DNA of 64,000 nt from positions 1 to 64,000 of the forward strand of contig NZ_BAABRU010000002.1 in NCBI RefSeq assembly GCF_039545135.1, in the 5' to 3' direction. Positions 26,490 to 34,769 of the stretch are shown here, piece by piece (the stretch's first letter is position 1; every line of letters starts with the position of its first letter). This DNA comes from Herpetosiphon gulosus (GTDB lineage: Bacteria; Chloroflexota; Chloroflexia; Chloroflexales; Herpetosiphonaceae). The position numbers and the translations under genes were made by a program. The notes below the pieces were generated by a model, which saw only the letters and a program-made list of their open reading frames with translations, did not search any database and was not told the DNA's origin.

Positions 26490-28262
26490 TTATGGTCTAG
26501 GTACTGGCGGTGCTGTTGGTAGTGGCACTGGTGTATCGGTTGGTAGTGGCACTGGTGTATTGCTTGGTGGTGGCACTGGTGTATTGCTTGGTAACGGTGG
26601 CGGAGGAGTAGTTGGTTGTGGTAAATTGGTTGGTTGTTCTTTGGGCTTAGGGCAGCCATTGCGTGATGGGTCACCTGGCTCACGTGGGCAAGCATCACGA
26701 TCGTCGGGAATCGTATCGCCATCAGTATCAACAACGACAGATGGATTAGTTGGTTGGTCCACAGGCGGATTGGTTGGCTGCGCCACAGGCGGATTGGTTG
26801 GCTGCGCCACAGGCGGATTAGTTGGTTGGACTTCTGGTGGATTGGTCGGCACAGGGCGATTAGTCGCCGCTGGACGGGCGGTTGCTGGGCGATTGGTCGC
26901 TGCTGGCCGAGCCGTTGCTGGTAGATTAGCATTGGTTGGCTGAGCTGAGCCGCTGGTTGCGGTGCTTGCTAGGGTTGGTTCGCTGGTCGCGGTAGCTTGA
27001 TCATCAGCAACTGTTGTTGGCTCGCTCGTTGCCGCGCTCAAGGTGAAAGTTGGCTCGGCCACCACCGCCAGCGCCGTATTGGTTGGGGCGCTTTGGCTAG
27101 GCTGAGCCATCAGCGTGGCAGTGATGCGATCTGAAGCGATAGTCAATTGCCCATCGCGGTTAAGCCACCAACCACCACCCGCACCACCAAGCAGCACGAT
27201 CAGCAAAAGCGGCCAAAAGCGTTTATAGTTGGGCATTGGCTGCGATTTGGGCATTGCCTCAGCGCTTGCTTGAGCTGGATAGCTGCTATTTGGCTTGATT
27301 ATACTTGGGCTGGGTTGACTAACTTCGCGACTGGTTGGCTGTTTCGCTGGCCCAGTAATCGCCCTTGAACTAATCGTCGCTGGCAAAATCTTGGTTTGGG
27401 CATTATTGACTGGCGCATAGGGTTGAGCTAAGGCGAGCCGAAATTCTTCAGCCGAAGCAAACCGCTCGTCGGCATCAATCTCCAACGAACGCATAATCGC
27501 CTGATTGACATGATCAGGAATTGATGGGTTGAAACTTTGGGGGGCAATAATTGGGTCGGGCTTGCGTTTTGCCATCGCCAACGTTCGCGCCAACGCATCA
27601 GCGGTTTTGCCATCACCATCAGCTGGGGTGCGCCCAGTTAATAAATGATATAAGGTTGCGCCCAACGAATATAAATCGCTGCGCGGATCAGTGCCTGCTT
27701 GATTAATTTGTTCAGGCGGCGCATAGGTCAAGGTATAGCCATGAACACTATGCATAGCACTGCGCATATTGGTAAAAATTTCAGCCTTGGCTAAGCCAAA
27801 ATCCAGCAGCTTTAATTCACCGCGTGAGGTAATTTTGATGTTCGCAGGCTTAATATCACGATGGATGATCGGCTGACGATAGAAGGTATGCAGGTAGGTC
27901 AAGACACTTAATAGTTGATCAGCCCAAGCGAGCACATGCTCAACTGGTAGCGGGCCACCCTGCCGTTCGAGGATGGTGCTCAAATCCGAGCCATCGATCA
28001 AATCCATCACCAAAAATTGGCTATCATTGGTTGTAAAATGCAAATAAACTTTTGGCAAACTTGGATGGTGCAAGTTTGCCAAAAGACTGGCTTCATGCCC
28101 AAAGGCTTTAATCGCATGCTCGCCCTCAAGGTGCAAATGTTTGAGCGCCACCATTTTGCGCAACTTAATATCGTAAGCAGCATAGACGGCTCCCCCGCCA
28201 CCATGACCAATCCGCTCACGAATTTCATAGGTATCATGGAGAATCATACCATTTGGAAACAT
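26490..28262 (-). CDS. Receptor-type Ser/Thr protein kinase with thrombospondin type 3-like repeat
   Basis: ATG 28262 follows AGGAAGG; a start at 28283 would place that site inside the gene. 590 residues. A PknB-type kinase domain (about 10-275) shows a glycine loop GHGGGGAVYAAYD, the lysine in VALKHL, the catalytic HRDIKPANI near residue 130, DFG in LLDFGLAK and YAPPEQ. One membrane helix is at about 346-365. Outside the membrane is a Pro/Thr/Gln stalk with tandem NPPVAQPT units, a TSP type 3-like calcium-binding block (DTDGDTIPDDRDACP, about 507-525), and another Pro/Thr tail. The paralogue immediately upstream has the same layout. Likely senses an extracellular cue; ligand unknown. Confidence 0.9.
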   Translation of the reverse strand: MFPNGMILHDTYEIRERIGHGGGGAVYAAYDIKLRKMVALKHLHLEGEHAIKAFGHEASLLANLHHPSLPKVYLHFTTNDSQFLVMDLIDGSDLSTILERQGGPLPVEHVLAWADQLLSVLTYLHTFYRQPIIHRDIKPANIKITSRGELKLLDFGLAKAEIFTNMRSAMHSVHGYTLTYAPPEQINQAGTDPRSDLYSLGATLYHLLTGRTPADGDGKTADALARTLAMAKRKPDPIIAPQSFNPSIPDHVNQAIMRSLEIDADERFASAEEFRLALAQPYAPVNNAQTKILPATISSRAITGPAKQPTSREVSQPSPSIIKPNSSYPAQASAEAMPKSQPMPNYKRFWPLLLIVLLGGAGGGWWLNRDGQLTIASDRITATLMAQPSQSAPTNTALAVVAEPTFTLSAATSEPTTVADDQATATSEPTLASTATSGSAQPTNANLPATARPAATNRPATARPAATNRPVPTNPPEVQPTNPPVAQPTNPPVAQPTNPPVDQPTNPSVVVDTDGDTIPDDRDACPREPGDPSRNGCPKPKEQPTNLPQPTTPPPPLPSNTPVPPPSNTPVPLPTDTPVPLPTAPPVPRP

Positions 28263-28372
28263 AGCCTTCCTCGTCGGATTCAATCGTTATGATGGTTGCT
28301 CAGGCGGTAGCATTGATCTGGTTGAAGCTATTTAGATACTACGCGCCCGATTATACTCTATTTGCTTAGCTG

Positions 28373-28541
28373 TAATGGTTCATTGGGTTGGCAACCAGTG
28401 CTCGTTCCCTCACCCCCAGCCCCTCTCCCACGGCGGCGGGCGAGGGGAGCACGCCTAGAGCAGTTCCCCCTCGCCTCGCGTGCGGGCGAGGGGGGCCGGG
28501 GGTGAGGGCATGTTGGCCGTTGTTAACGCGATAAACCATTA
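28373..28541 (-). mobile_element. MITE-like 169-bp element, copy B
   Basis: 169 bp, about 90% identical by eye to copy A when reversed. Ends are TAATGGTTCATTGGGTT and ATAAACCATTA. It lies between the two paralogous kinase genes and fills most of the 330-bp gap. The rest of that gap contains nothing recognisable. Confidence 0.7.
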
Positions 28542-28592
28542 CAGCCTAGCTACTATGGACTTAGCGCAATGGGCCTTGCTATTGAGTTTAAA

Positions 28593-30401
28593 TTATTTGT
28601 CGATCTTCGGTGTTGGCGTAAATCGATCTGTGATTGGACGCGGTGTATTGGTTGGCACTTCATCATTAGGCTTTACAGTCGGTTGTGCTGTTGGCTGTGG
28701 CGTATTGGTTGGTCGCTCAGTTGGTGAAGCAACTGGTTTCGGGCAGCCATTGCGCGAAGGGTCACCAGACTCATTCGGGCAAGCATCACGATCATCAGGA
28801 ATTGTATCGCCATCACTATCGGCAATGACTGGTGGTGCGGTTGGCTCGACCACTGGGCAGCCATTATTCGACCCTGCCACATCAGGACAGGGATCATTGG
28901 GATCAACCACGCCATCGCCATCGCGATCGGGCACTGCGGTAGGCGCAGGGCAGCCATTATTCGACCCTGCCACATCAGGACAGGGATCATTGGCATCAGC
29001 CACGCCATCGCCATCACGGTCGGGAGGAGGAGGATTGGTCGGCTGAGCCGCTGGCCGTTGGGTCGGTTGGGCCACTGGTCGCGCAGTAGCAGGCCGTTCC
29101 GTTGGCTGCGCGACCACAGCAGTTGGCGTGACACTTGGTTCGACCAAGGTCGGAGTAGCTTGGCCGAGGGTAATGGTTGGTTGGTTGGCACTCTGGCCAG
29201 CAGTCGCACTAGGCTGTTCAGCAGATTCTGAATTAACAATAAGAGCAGGTTGGGAATTAGCTTGAGGATCATCTGCTTGAGCACTATTGGGCTGGACTTT
29301 AACCCACCACCAGCTACCACCAACTAAACCAATTAACAACACAAGCATCAGCGAACTCCAGCGTTTGAGGAGGGTCGTTGCAGGAGTGGCTTGGGCTGGC
29401 TTGGTCAATCCCAAGGGTTGGCTGATCGCGGCTGTACTGATGCCGACACTCTGGCTATTAGCGTGGTTGGTGGTAACCGCTTTAATTGGGGTGGTAATCG
29501 CTTTGCTCATCGTACCAAGCAAGCTTTTCAGCGAGCCGCTGGTTGAGCTTTGGCTAGGTTGTTTGAGCGCTTGGCGAAATTCGGCGGCACTGGCAAAGCG
29601 TTCTTCTTTTTTAAGCGCCATTGCCCGCATAATTGCCTGACTAATTGGCTCAGGAATTGCTGGATTGAGCAGCATTGGCGCAACCATTGGGTCGGGCTTG
29701 CTCTGAATCACCGCCGCATCGCGGATCAGCGCATCGATGGTTTTATTGTTGCCATCGCTAGGCGGGCGGCCTGTTAATAAATGATAGAGGGTTGCGCCCA
29801 AAGCAAAGAGATCGCTGCGTTCGTCGGTGCCAGTTTGGTAAATTTGCTCGGGCGGGGCGTAGGTTTGGGTATAGCCATGAATACTTTTGAGCACACTGTT
29901 GACTTGAGTGGACATCGCACTTTTGGCTAAGCCAAAGTCGATCAATTTGAGCTGACCACGGGGGGTAATTTTAATATTGGCTGGTTTAATGTCGCGATGA
30001 ATAATCGGTGTAGCATGGGCAGTTTGCAGATAGTCAAGTAAATCTAAAAGTTGATCAGCCCAAGCCAAGACCTGTTGTACGTCAAGTGGCCCGTTTTGAG
30101 CCTCTAAACGCTGGCTCAGATCGTCACCGTCGATATAATCCATCACCAAAAACTGGCCGAGATCGTGTTCGAAATGGTCGAGCACCCGGGGCAAACAAGG
30201 GTGATCAAGGTTGGCAAGCAGTTGGGCTTCGCGTTTGAAGGCCTTGATTGCGGTCAAACCATCAAGTAAGAGGTGTTTAATTGCGACTCGTTTCTGCAAA
30301 TTCTGGTCAAACGCTTCGTAGACGTTACCGCCGCCACCACCACCAACCTGCTGCTTGATTTCATAATTTTGGTTAAGAATCACTCCCTTGGGAATTTTCA
30401 T
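28593..30401 (-). CDS. Receptor-type Ser/Thr protein kinase with three thrombospondin type 3-like repeats
   Basis: 602 residues, paralogous to the downstream kinase. The kinase domain (about 10-275) has GGGGGGNVYEAFD, the lysine in VAIKHL, HRDIKPANI, IDFGLAK and YAPPEQ. A membrane helix lies at about 347-367. The extracellular part has a Pro/Thr/Ala stalk and, at about 457-552, three calcium-type blocks: DRDGDGVADANDPCP, DRDGDGVVDPNDPCP and DSDGDTIPDDRDACP. The first two are nearly identical, indicating recent internal duplication. A Thr/Pro tail ends the protein. The pair looks like a tandem gene duplication later separated by a MITE. No cognate phosphatase is adjacent. Confidence 0.9.
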   Translation of the reverse strand: MKIPKGVILNQNYEIKQQVGGGGGGNVYEAFDQNLQKRVAIKHLLLDGLTAIKAFKREAQLLANLDHPCLPRVLDHFEHDLGQFLVMDYIDGDDLSQRLEAQNGPLDVQQVLAWADQLLDLLDYLQTAHATPIIHRDIKPANIKITPRGQLKLIDFGLAKSAMSTQVNSVLKSIHGYTQTYAPPEQIYQTGTDERSDLFALGATLYHLLTGRPPSDGNNKTIDALIRDAAVIQSKPDPMVAPMLLNPAIPEPISQAIMRAMALKKEERFASAAEFRQALKQPSQSSTSGSLKSLLGTMSKAITTPIKAVTTNHANSQSVGISTAAISQPLGLTKPAQATPATTLLKRWSSLMLVLLIGLVGGSWWWVKVQPNSAQADDPQANSQPALIVNSESAEQPSATAGQSANQPTITLGQATPTLVEPSVTPTAVVAQPTERPATARPVAQPTQRPAAQPTNPPPPDRDGDGVADANDPCPDVAGSNNGCPAPTAVPDRDGDGVVDPNDPCPDVAGSNNGCPVVEPTAPPVIADSDGDTIPDDRDACPNESGDPSRNGCPKPVASPTERPTNTPQPTAQPTVKPNDEVPTNTPRPITDRFTPTPKIDK

Positions 30402-30508
30402 GAAGGCACTCTCAACAAAAATAAGCTAATGGCGCTAGTTTACCATATTTATTTAGCTCGCTGCGCTAGCATCAGGTGTGAGGCAACCATTTTTAAGAAT
30501 TAGCCAAG

Positions 30509-30537
30509 TTGACAGCAACAAGGCTTTTGAGTATACT
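30509..30537 (+). promoter_or_regulatory. tRNA-Gly promoter
   Basis: A perfect -35 TTGACA (30509-30514), 17-bp spacer and -10 TATACT (30532-30537) lie 16 bp upstream of the mature tRNA 5' end. Confidence 0.9.
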
Positions 30538-30553
30538 CAGGGAGCTTAACGAT

Positions 30554-30629
30554 GCGGGAATGGCGCAATTGGCAGCGCATCTGTTTCCCAAACAGAAGGT
30601 TGCGGGTTCGAACCCCGTTTCCCGCTCCA
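30554..30629 (+). tRNA. tRNA-Gly (anticodon CCC)
   Basis: Cloverleaf: acceptor GCGGGAA/TTCCCGC, D stem GCGC/GCGC, anticodon stem TCTGT/ACAGA with loop TTCCCAA (anticodon CCC, reads GGG glycine codons), T arm GCGGG-TTCGAAC-CCCGT. Discriminator base T at 30626; CCA is encoded at 30627-30629. Confidence 0.95.
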
Positions 30630-30636
30630 TTACGAA

Positions 30637-30665
30637 AACACTCCATTGCAATGGGGTGTTTTTTT
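30637..30665 (+). terminator. Intrinsic terminator of tRNA-Gly
   Basis: AACACTCCATTG pairs with CAATGGGGTGTT (one G-T pair), followed by a run of T, immediately after the tRNA. Confidence 0.85.
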
Positions 30666-30680
30666 GTTGCTTGAAAACCC

Positions 30681-30842
30681 CTACAGCCCACCATCATAGA
30701 TCTGCAACCATTGTTTACGTGCCAAATAATCGGCCATCGCACGACCTAGGCGCTCCCAAAATGGCTGTTGATGATGGGGCTCAAGCATATGCACCAGTTC
30801 ACAGAGAACATAGCTCGCTAAAATGAGTGCTAAGCCCTCAAT
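30681..30842 (-). pseudogene. Remnant of a YgjP/DUF45-type metallopeptidase
   Basis: A minus-strand frame of 53 codons ends with a stop at 30681-30683 and is blocked upstream by a stop at 30843-30845. It encodes LASYVLCELVHMLEPHHQQP followed by FWERLGRAMADYLARKQWL. This closely resembles the C-terminal part of YgjP-like (M48-related, DUF45) peptidases, where the usual zinc motif is HELxHLxxxxHxxxFW. Here the first zinc histidine codon appears to be lost (CEL instead of HEL) and the whole N-terminal portion and start are missing, so this is a decayed fragment. It sits just beyond the tRNA-Gly terminator. Confidence 0.55.
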
Positions 30843-30935
30843 CTAGCCTATTCGTGCTAAAGAACGAGGTATTTTGGCCAAATTCTGCTATGCTAGCAAG
30901 ACCATAGAGTGGTGATTTATTGGAAGGAATGAACT

Positions 30936-31451
30936 GTGAGCCAATTTGATGATCAAGAGGCTATCACCGTCGTCAATTTACAAGCACGGATTGCTGCTGG
31001 TTGGCAAGAACTACAAACGTTTTTGCAAGGCTTGAGCCACGAACAATTAACTGACCCAACCGATGCCGCCGGCTGGACGATCAAAGATCATGCGATTCAC
31101 TTGGCGCTGTGGGAAAACAGCTTGCTGGCGTTGCTCAAGGCTGAATCACGGGCTGCAAGTTTTGGGCTTGATGAGGCAGTTTGGCAACAAGGCTACGAGG
31201 AAGTTAACCGCATTCTACAACAACGCTATCACGATCTACCCCTTGATCAAGTGTTTACCACCCTCGAAACCAACCACCAAGCCCTGCTAGCGCATATTAG
31301 CCAACTGAGCGATAGCGATTTAATGCGGCCTCATCGCGAGTTTCAAGCTGGCTCAACCAACGATGAGCCGATTATTGGCTGGATTGTTGGCAACAGCTTC
31401 GAACATTATGCTGAGCATTTACCATGGATGCAGGCAATTCTCGCTAGCTAA
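30936..31451 (+). CDS. ClbS/DfsB-type four-helix protein, copy 1
   Basis: 171 residues from GTG 30936 with AAGGA upstream. The sequence LQARIAAGWQELQTFLQGLS followed by GWTIKDHAIHLALWE fits the ClbS/DfsB branch of the DinB-like four-helix superfamily. A C-terminal helix carries FEHYAEHLPWM. ClbS is a cyclopropane hydrolase that protects against colibactin; DfsB-type relatives are uncharacterised. The region from the ribosome site through the first 60 codons is nearly repeated in the next gene, showing a tandem duplication. Likely cytoplasmic; substrate unknown. Confidence 0.75.
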   Translation: MSQFDDQEAITVVNLQARIAAGWQELQTFLQGLSHEQLTDPTDAAGWTIKDHAIHLALWENSLLALLKAESRAASFGLDEAVWQQGYEEVNRILQQRYHDLPLDQVFTTLETNHQALLAHISQLSDSDLMRPHREFQAGSTNDEPIIGWIVGNSFEHYAEHLPWMQAILAS

Positions 31452-31494
31452 GCTAGCCATACCACAGCTATACTTTATTTAGAAGGAATGAACT

Positions 31495-32010
31495 GTGAGC
31501 CAATCTGACCTTCAAACTCCGATGACTGCGCTCGATTTACAAGCGCGGATTGCTGCTGGTTGGCAAGAACTACAAACGTTTTTGCAAGGCTTGAGCCACG
31601 CCCAACTCACTGGCCCAAGCGATGCCGCAGGCTGGACGATCAAAGATCATGTGATTCACTTGTCTCTATGGGAAAAAACCATGCTGGCTTTATTGAATTC
31701 AGAATCGCGCTGGGCCAGTATCGATATTGACGAAGCAGTTTGGCAACAAGGCTTCGAGGCAGTTAACCGCATTCTACAACAACGCTACCACGATCTACCC
31801 CTTGACGACGTTTATGCTACTCTCGAAGCCACCCATGAAGCCCTAGTCGCTCGAATTGTTCAGTTTAGCGATCAGGATTTGTTGCGCCCCCATCGTGAGT
31901 TCCAAGCTGGCTCAACCAACGATGCGCCAATTATTGGCTGGATTGTTGGTGATACCTTTGAACATTATGCCGAGCACTTGCCTTGGATGCAGGCAATTCT
32001 CGCTAGCTAA
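31495..32010 (+). CDS. ClbS/DfsB-type four-helix protein, copy 2
   Basis: 171 residues, the same length as copy 1 and highly similar, including the ribosome site and GTG start (31495) and the identical C-terminal PWMQAILAS. Differences cluster at the N-terminus and in the second and third helices (for example ALLNSESRWASIDIDEAV), which could change ligand specificity. The helix FEHYAEHLPWM and the block TIKDHVIHLSLWE are kept, so metal or catalytic residues are likely retained. Only 43 bp separates the two genes, and they are probably cotranscribed. The stop codon lies in the arm of a 20-bp inverted repeat. Confidence 0.75.
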   Translation: MSQSDLQTPMTALDLQARIAAGWQELQTFLQGLSHAQLTGPSDAAGWTIKDHVIHLSLWEKTMLALLNSESRWASIDIDEAVWQQGFEAVNRILQQRYHDLPLDDVYATLEATHEALVARIVQFSDQDLLRPHREFQAGSTNDAPIIGWIVGDTFEHYAEHLPWMQAILAS

Positions 32011-32059
32011 ATTAGCTATAGGCCACAAACTATAATAGCTTGTGGCCTATAGCTAATTT
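32009..32059. terminator. 20-bp perfect inverted repeat between convergent genes
   Basis: Arms 32009-32028 and 32040-32059 are perfectly complementary around an 11-nt loop. The arms contain the ends of both convergent genes, so the stem forms at the 3' end of both messages. There is no long T-run. It shares the ATAGGCC/GGCCTAT-type words of other intergenic repeats here. Confidence 0.6.
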
Positions 32060-32855
32060 AGCCAATAAATTCGGCCATTGCGGCGGTGATCGCCTCAGGT
32101 TGTTCTAAAATCGACATATGGCTGGCATCAGCGATATAGTGCAATTGGGCGTTGGCAATCAGTTGTTGCATCGCCTCGCTCTTGGCTGGCGGCGTAGACA
32201 TATCTTCAACCCCAACCACAATCAGGGTTGGCACGCTAATTTGGCTGATCGTGTCGGTCACATCGTCGCGATCAATCACCGGAATGATCGCTTTGTAGAG
32301 TGATTCGCGGTCGGCGTTAGTCCAGTAGGCATGCCAATACGCCAGCACTTGGGGGTAGCGCTCGGCCATTTTGGGCGTGTAAAAAACTGCATCCAAGCCT
32401 TCTTGCAACGGCTGAATCAAACCATAAGCCAAGTAGCCCTCGGCCATTTGACGATAGCCATCGAGCAATTCGGGGGCATCGCCTGCCGACGAATCGATTA
32501 AGGTGAACGAGAGGAACAGTTCGGGGTGTTTGGGGTAGAGCCGCAGGCCAATCATGCCACCCATCGAAACCCCAACCCAGTGCACTTGCTTGATCCCCAG
32601 ATCGCTCAATAATTGATAGGCATCTGCGCCAAGCCGATACATTGAATAATCGTCGAGTGTACCGCCGCCCTCAGTTTGGCCCTGACCACGCCAATCAATG
32701 GCAATACAACGAAAGCCTTTGGCAGCGAAATATTCCATTTGTGGCTCGAAAATCCGCCAATGATACATCAAACCATGGCCGAAGAAAATCACCTGATCGC
32801 CACTTCCTCGCTCCTCGTAGTAGTAACGAACGCCGTTGACCAGATGTGAAGCCAT
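32058..32855 (-). CDS. Alpha/beta-fold hydrolase
   Basis: 265 residues. ATG 32855 is preferred because AAGGAG lies 5 nt upstream; a longer TTG-type start at 32882 has no site. The alpha/beta hydrolase triad is visible: nucleophile Ser in GVSMGG, acid in VVGVEDMSTPP, and His in DASHMS near the C-terminus. The oxyanion-hole region is FGHGLMYHWRIF. Length is typical for the esterase/haloperoxidase-like group. The protein is cytoplasmic. Substrate cannot be predicted. Convergent with the ClbS-like pair. Confidence 0.85.
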   Translation of the reverse strand: MASHLVNGVRYYYEERGSGDQVIFFGHGLMYHWRIFEPQMEYFAAKGFRCIAIDWRGQGQTEGGGTLDDYSMYRLGADAYQLLSDLGIKQVHWVGVSMGGMIGLRLYPKHPELFLSFTLIDSSAGDAPELLDGYRQMAEGYLAYGLIQPLQEGLDAVFYTPKMAERYPQVLAYWHAYWTNADRESLYKAIIPVIDRDDVTDTISQISVPTLIVVGVEDMSTPPAKSEAMQQLIANAQLHYIADASHMSILEQPEAITAAMAEFIG

Positions 32856-32995
32856 AAACACTCCTTGCTCGTTAGATAACACCTGTTGCTATTGTAGGCC
32901 AAGTATCAGCTAATTTTCAATCGATCATCAGGGTAATTTCGGCCACCTTCGCTACAATGAGCAGTATCACCCAACCAATTGAGGAGGAACGAACC

Positions 32996-34387
32996 ATGCG
33001 ACGGATTGCCCAAATCGTCGGGTTGGGGCTATTTTTGGCTGCTTGTGCCACCCAACCTGCGACCCAGCCCACTGCCCAGCCCAGCCCAGCCCTACCTGCT
33101 AGCTCATTGCCCGAGCGCCCAACCGCAACCTTGGCCGATTATAGCGCCGAGCCTACAATTAACACTGGCTCAGTTATTTTTGCTGTTCCTGCTGATGGCA
33201 GTATTCGCGCCATTAGTTTAGCGGGCCAACACTATCAATTGGCCAATGAAACTCAGCCAAATGCCTACTTACCGTGGTCGGCATCGCCCGATGGCAAGCA
33301 ACTGGCAATTGTGGTATTCAACGATAATCATCCTAAAATCGAGCAAATCGATTTGGCTGAGTTATGGGTTGTCGATGTTGATGAGCAGAATCCACGCCGC
33401 TTGCTCAATCTGCTGCCAGCAACTGCTTCCGATCAAGCACCTGCTTTAGGCCGTAAAAGTGCCTTAATTGACCAAGCTCCAGTGTGGTCGCACGATGGCA
33501 AAACCATTATCTTGGCCTCAGCCCACGAACAACAAGTTGATTTGTATGCAGTTGATGTAGCAACTGGCACAGCCCAGCGTTTGACCAACACGCCAGATCT
33601 TGAAGTAAATTTGGAATTATCTGCTGATGGCAGCCATTTAGCCTTTGCTTCGGCCAGCAGTTTTGGCACTGGTGGCGGTGCAGGCAATCCAATGGTGCAA
33701 ATTTATCGCTTTGCTGATGCCAGTTTCACGCCAATTACTGCTGATCCGCTGGCAATGGGATCTCGGGTGGTTGGTTGGCTTGATCACCAACTGATCACCC
33801 AATTTAATAGCCAACCCGATGGCCGTGCTAGCTTTATCGTGTTTGATGCCAACACCGGCGCGATTACACCGTTGGCTCAAGCCATGGCCTTCGAAGCTGA
33901 AATTAAGGCTAATAGCTTGATCTATGTGAATCAGCCGCGCGATGGAATTCCCACGATTTATCGCTGGGATGGTAGTGGCGAGGTAGCGTTGCTTGAAAAT
34001 TTGCATGGAAGTGCTGTTTCGCTAAGCCCCAGCAGTCAAGCCATGCTGCTATGCAACGACAATCAGCCGAGCTATGTTCGCAATGGGCTATTAAGTGCCC
34101 TGTCAGCCAATAGTTGCGAGCCGAGCGTGTGGGCAACTGATGATTGGTTGGCGATTAACGGGACTGAACAATCCAATGGCTTGATCATCAACCCTGAAGG
34201 CCAGAGCCAAATTTTGCCGCAACAAGCCGTGATGGCGGGCTGGAACGAACAAGTGTTATATTTTTTCGCGCCGCAAGCAAATGGCTGGCAATTGTTCAAG
34301 GCGCAACGGGGCAGCAGCCAATTGCAACCAATCGGCCAAGCCTTGAGCAGTCAGCCGCACAACCCACGTTTGATTTTAGCGCCTTAG
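32996..34387 (+). CDS. Lipoprotein with TolB/PD40-like beta-propeller
   Basis: ATG 32996 is preceded by GAGGAGGAA; the longer frame from 32957 has no ribosome site. 463 residues. A lipoprotein signal ends in the lipobox LAAC (LGLFLAACATQ), so it is probably membrane-anchored on the outside. After a Pro/Thr/Gln spacer there are PD40/TolB-type blades, each with a WS.DGK-like pattern: PWSASPDGKQLAIV, VWSHDGKTIILAS and ELSADGSHLAFAS. No catalytic domain. PD40 propellers usually mediate protein-protein contacts. Stands alone on the plus strand and is followed by a MITE copy. Confidence 0.8.
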   Translation: MRRIAQIVGLGLFLAACATQPATQPTAQPSPALPASSLPERPTATLADYSAEPTINTGSVIFAVPADGSIRAISLAGQHYQLANETQPNAYLPWSASPDGKQLAIVVFNDNHPKIEQIDLAELWVVDVDEQNPRRLLNLLPATASDQAPALGRKSALIDQAPVWSHDGKTIILASAHEQQVDLYAVDVATGTAQRLTNTPDLEVNLELSADGSHLAFASASSFGTGGGAGNPMVQIYRFADASFTPITADPLAMGSRVVGWLDHQLITQFNSQPDGRASFIVFDANTGAITPLAQAMAFEAEIKANSLIYVNQPRDGIPTIYRWDGSGEVALLENLHGSAVSLSPSSQAMLLCNDNQPSYVRNGLLSALSANSCEPSVWATDDWLAINGTEQSNGLIINPEGQSQILPQQAVMAGWNEQVLYFFAPQANGWQLFKAQRGSSQLQPIGQALSSQPHNPRLILAP

Positions 34388-34396
34388 GCATACTTG

Positions 34397-34619
34397 TAAC
34401 GGCTCATAAGGTTGTCAATACATACCATACCCTCACTCCACTAGCCCCATACTTACAAGAGTAGGTTTTAAGACCCCTCACCCCCAACCCCTCTCCCACT
34501 GCGGCGGGCGAGGGGCATGCCAATGCTCATGATCGGATGGTTCCCCTCGCCTCGCAGTGCGGGAGAGGGGGTGAGGGGGTGAGGGAACGAGAACTGGTTG
34601 TCAACTTAATGAACCATTA
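34397..34619 (+). mobile_element. MITE-like element, copy C (223 bp)
   Basis: Same family as copies A and B. The right end AATGAACCATTA and adjoining GTGAGGGAACGAGAACTGG match copy A, while the left end is diverged (TAACGGCTCATAAGG). The core is longer and contains an extra GC-rich palindrome. It lies between the PD40 lipoprotein and the fusion regulator. Confidence 0.6.
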
Positions 34620-34686
34620 CAAATACCCGATAGATAGACAGCGATAAAATACTGCTTGCTAAAAGCCCAGCATCGGGCGATAATCG

Positions 34687-34729
34687 CCATACCTGCTGAT
34701 ATTGCTCGGCAGGTATGGGCCTGTTTTTT
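34687..34729 (+). terminator. Intrinsic terminator or attenuator before the fusion regulator
   Basis: A perfect 10-bp stem, CCATACCTGC (34687-34696) with GCAGGTATGG (34709-34718), is followed by TGTTTTTT. It ends about 40 nt before the start codon at 34770, so it either stops read-through from upstream or attenuates the downstream gene. Confidence 0.7.
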
Positions 34730-34769
34730 AGCCGATAGCCTATTGCTGATAGCTATCCAAGGTGCGTCT

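Noticed and set aside
30500-30742. Minus-strand frame covering tRNA-Gly
   Set aside because: It overlaps the whole tRNA gene antisense and its promoter.
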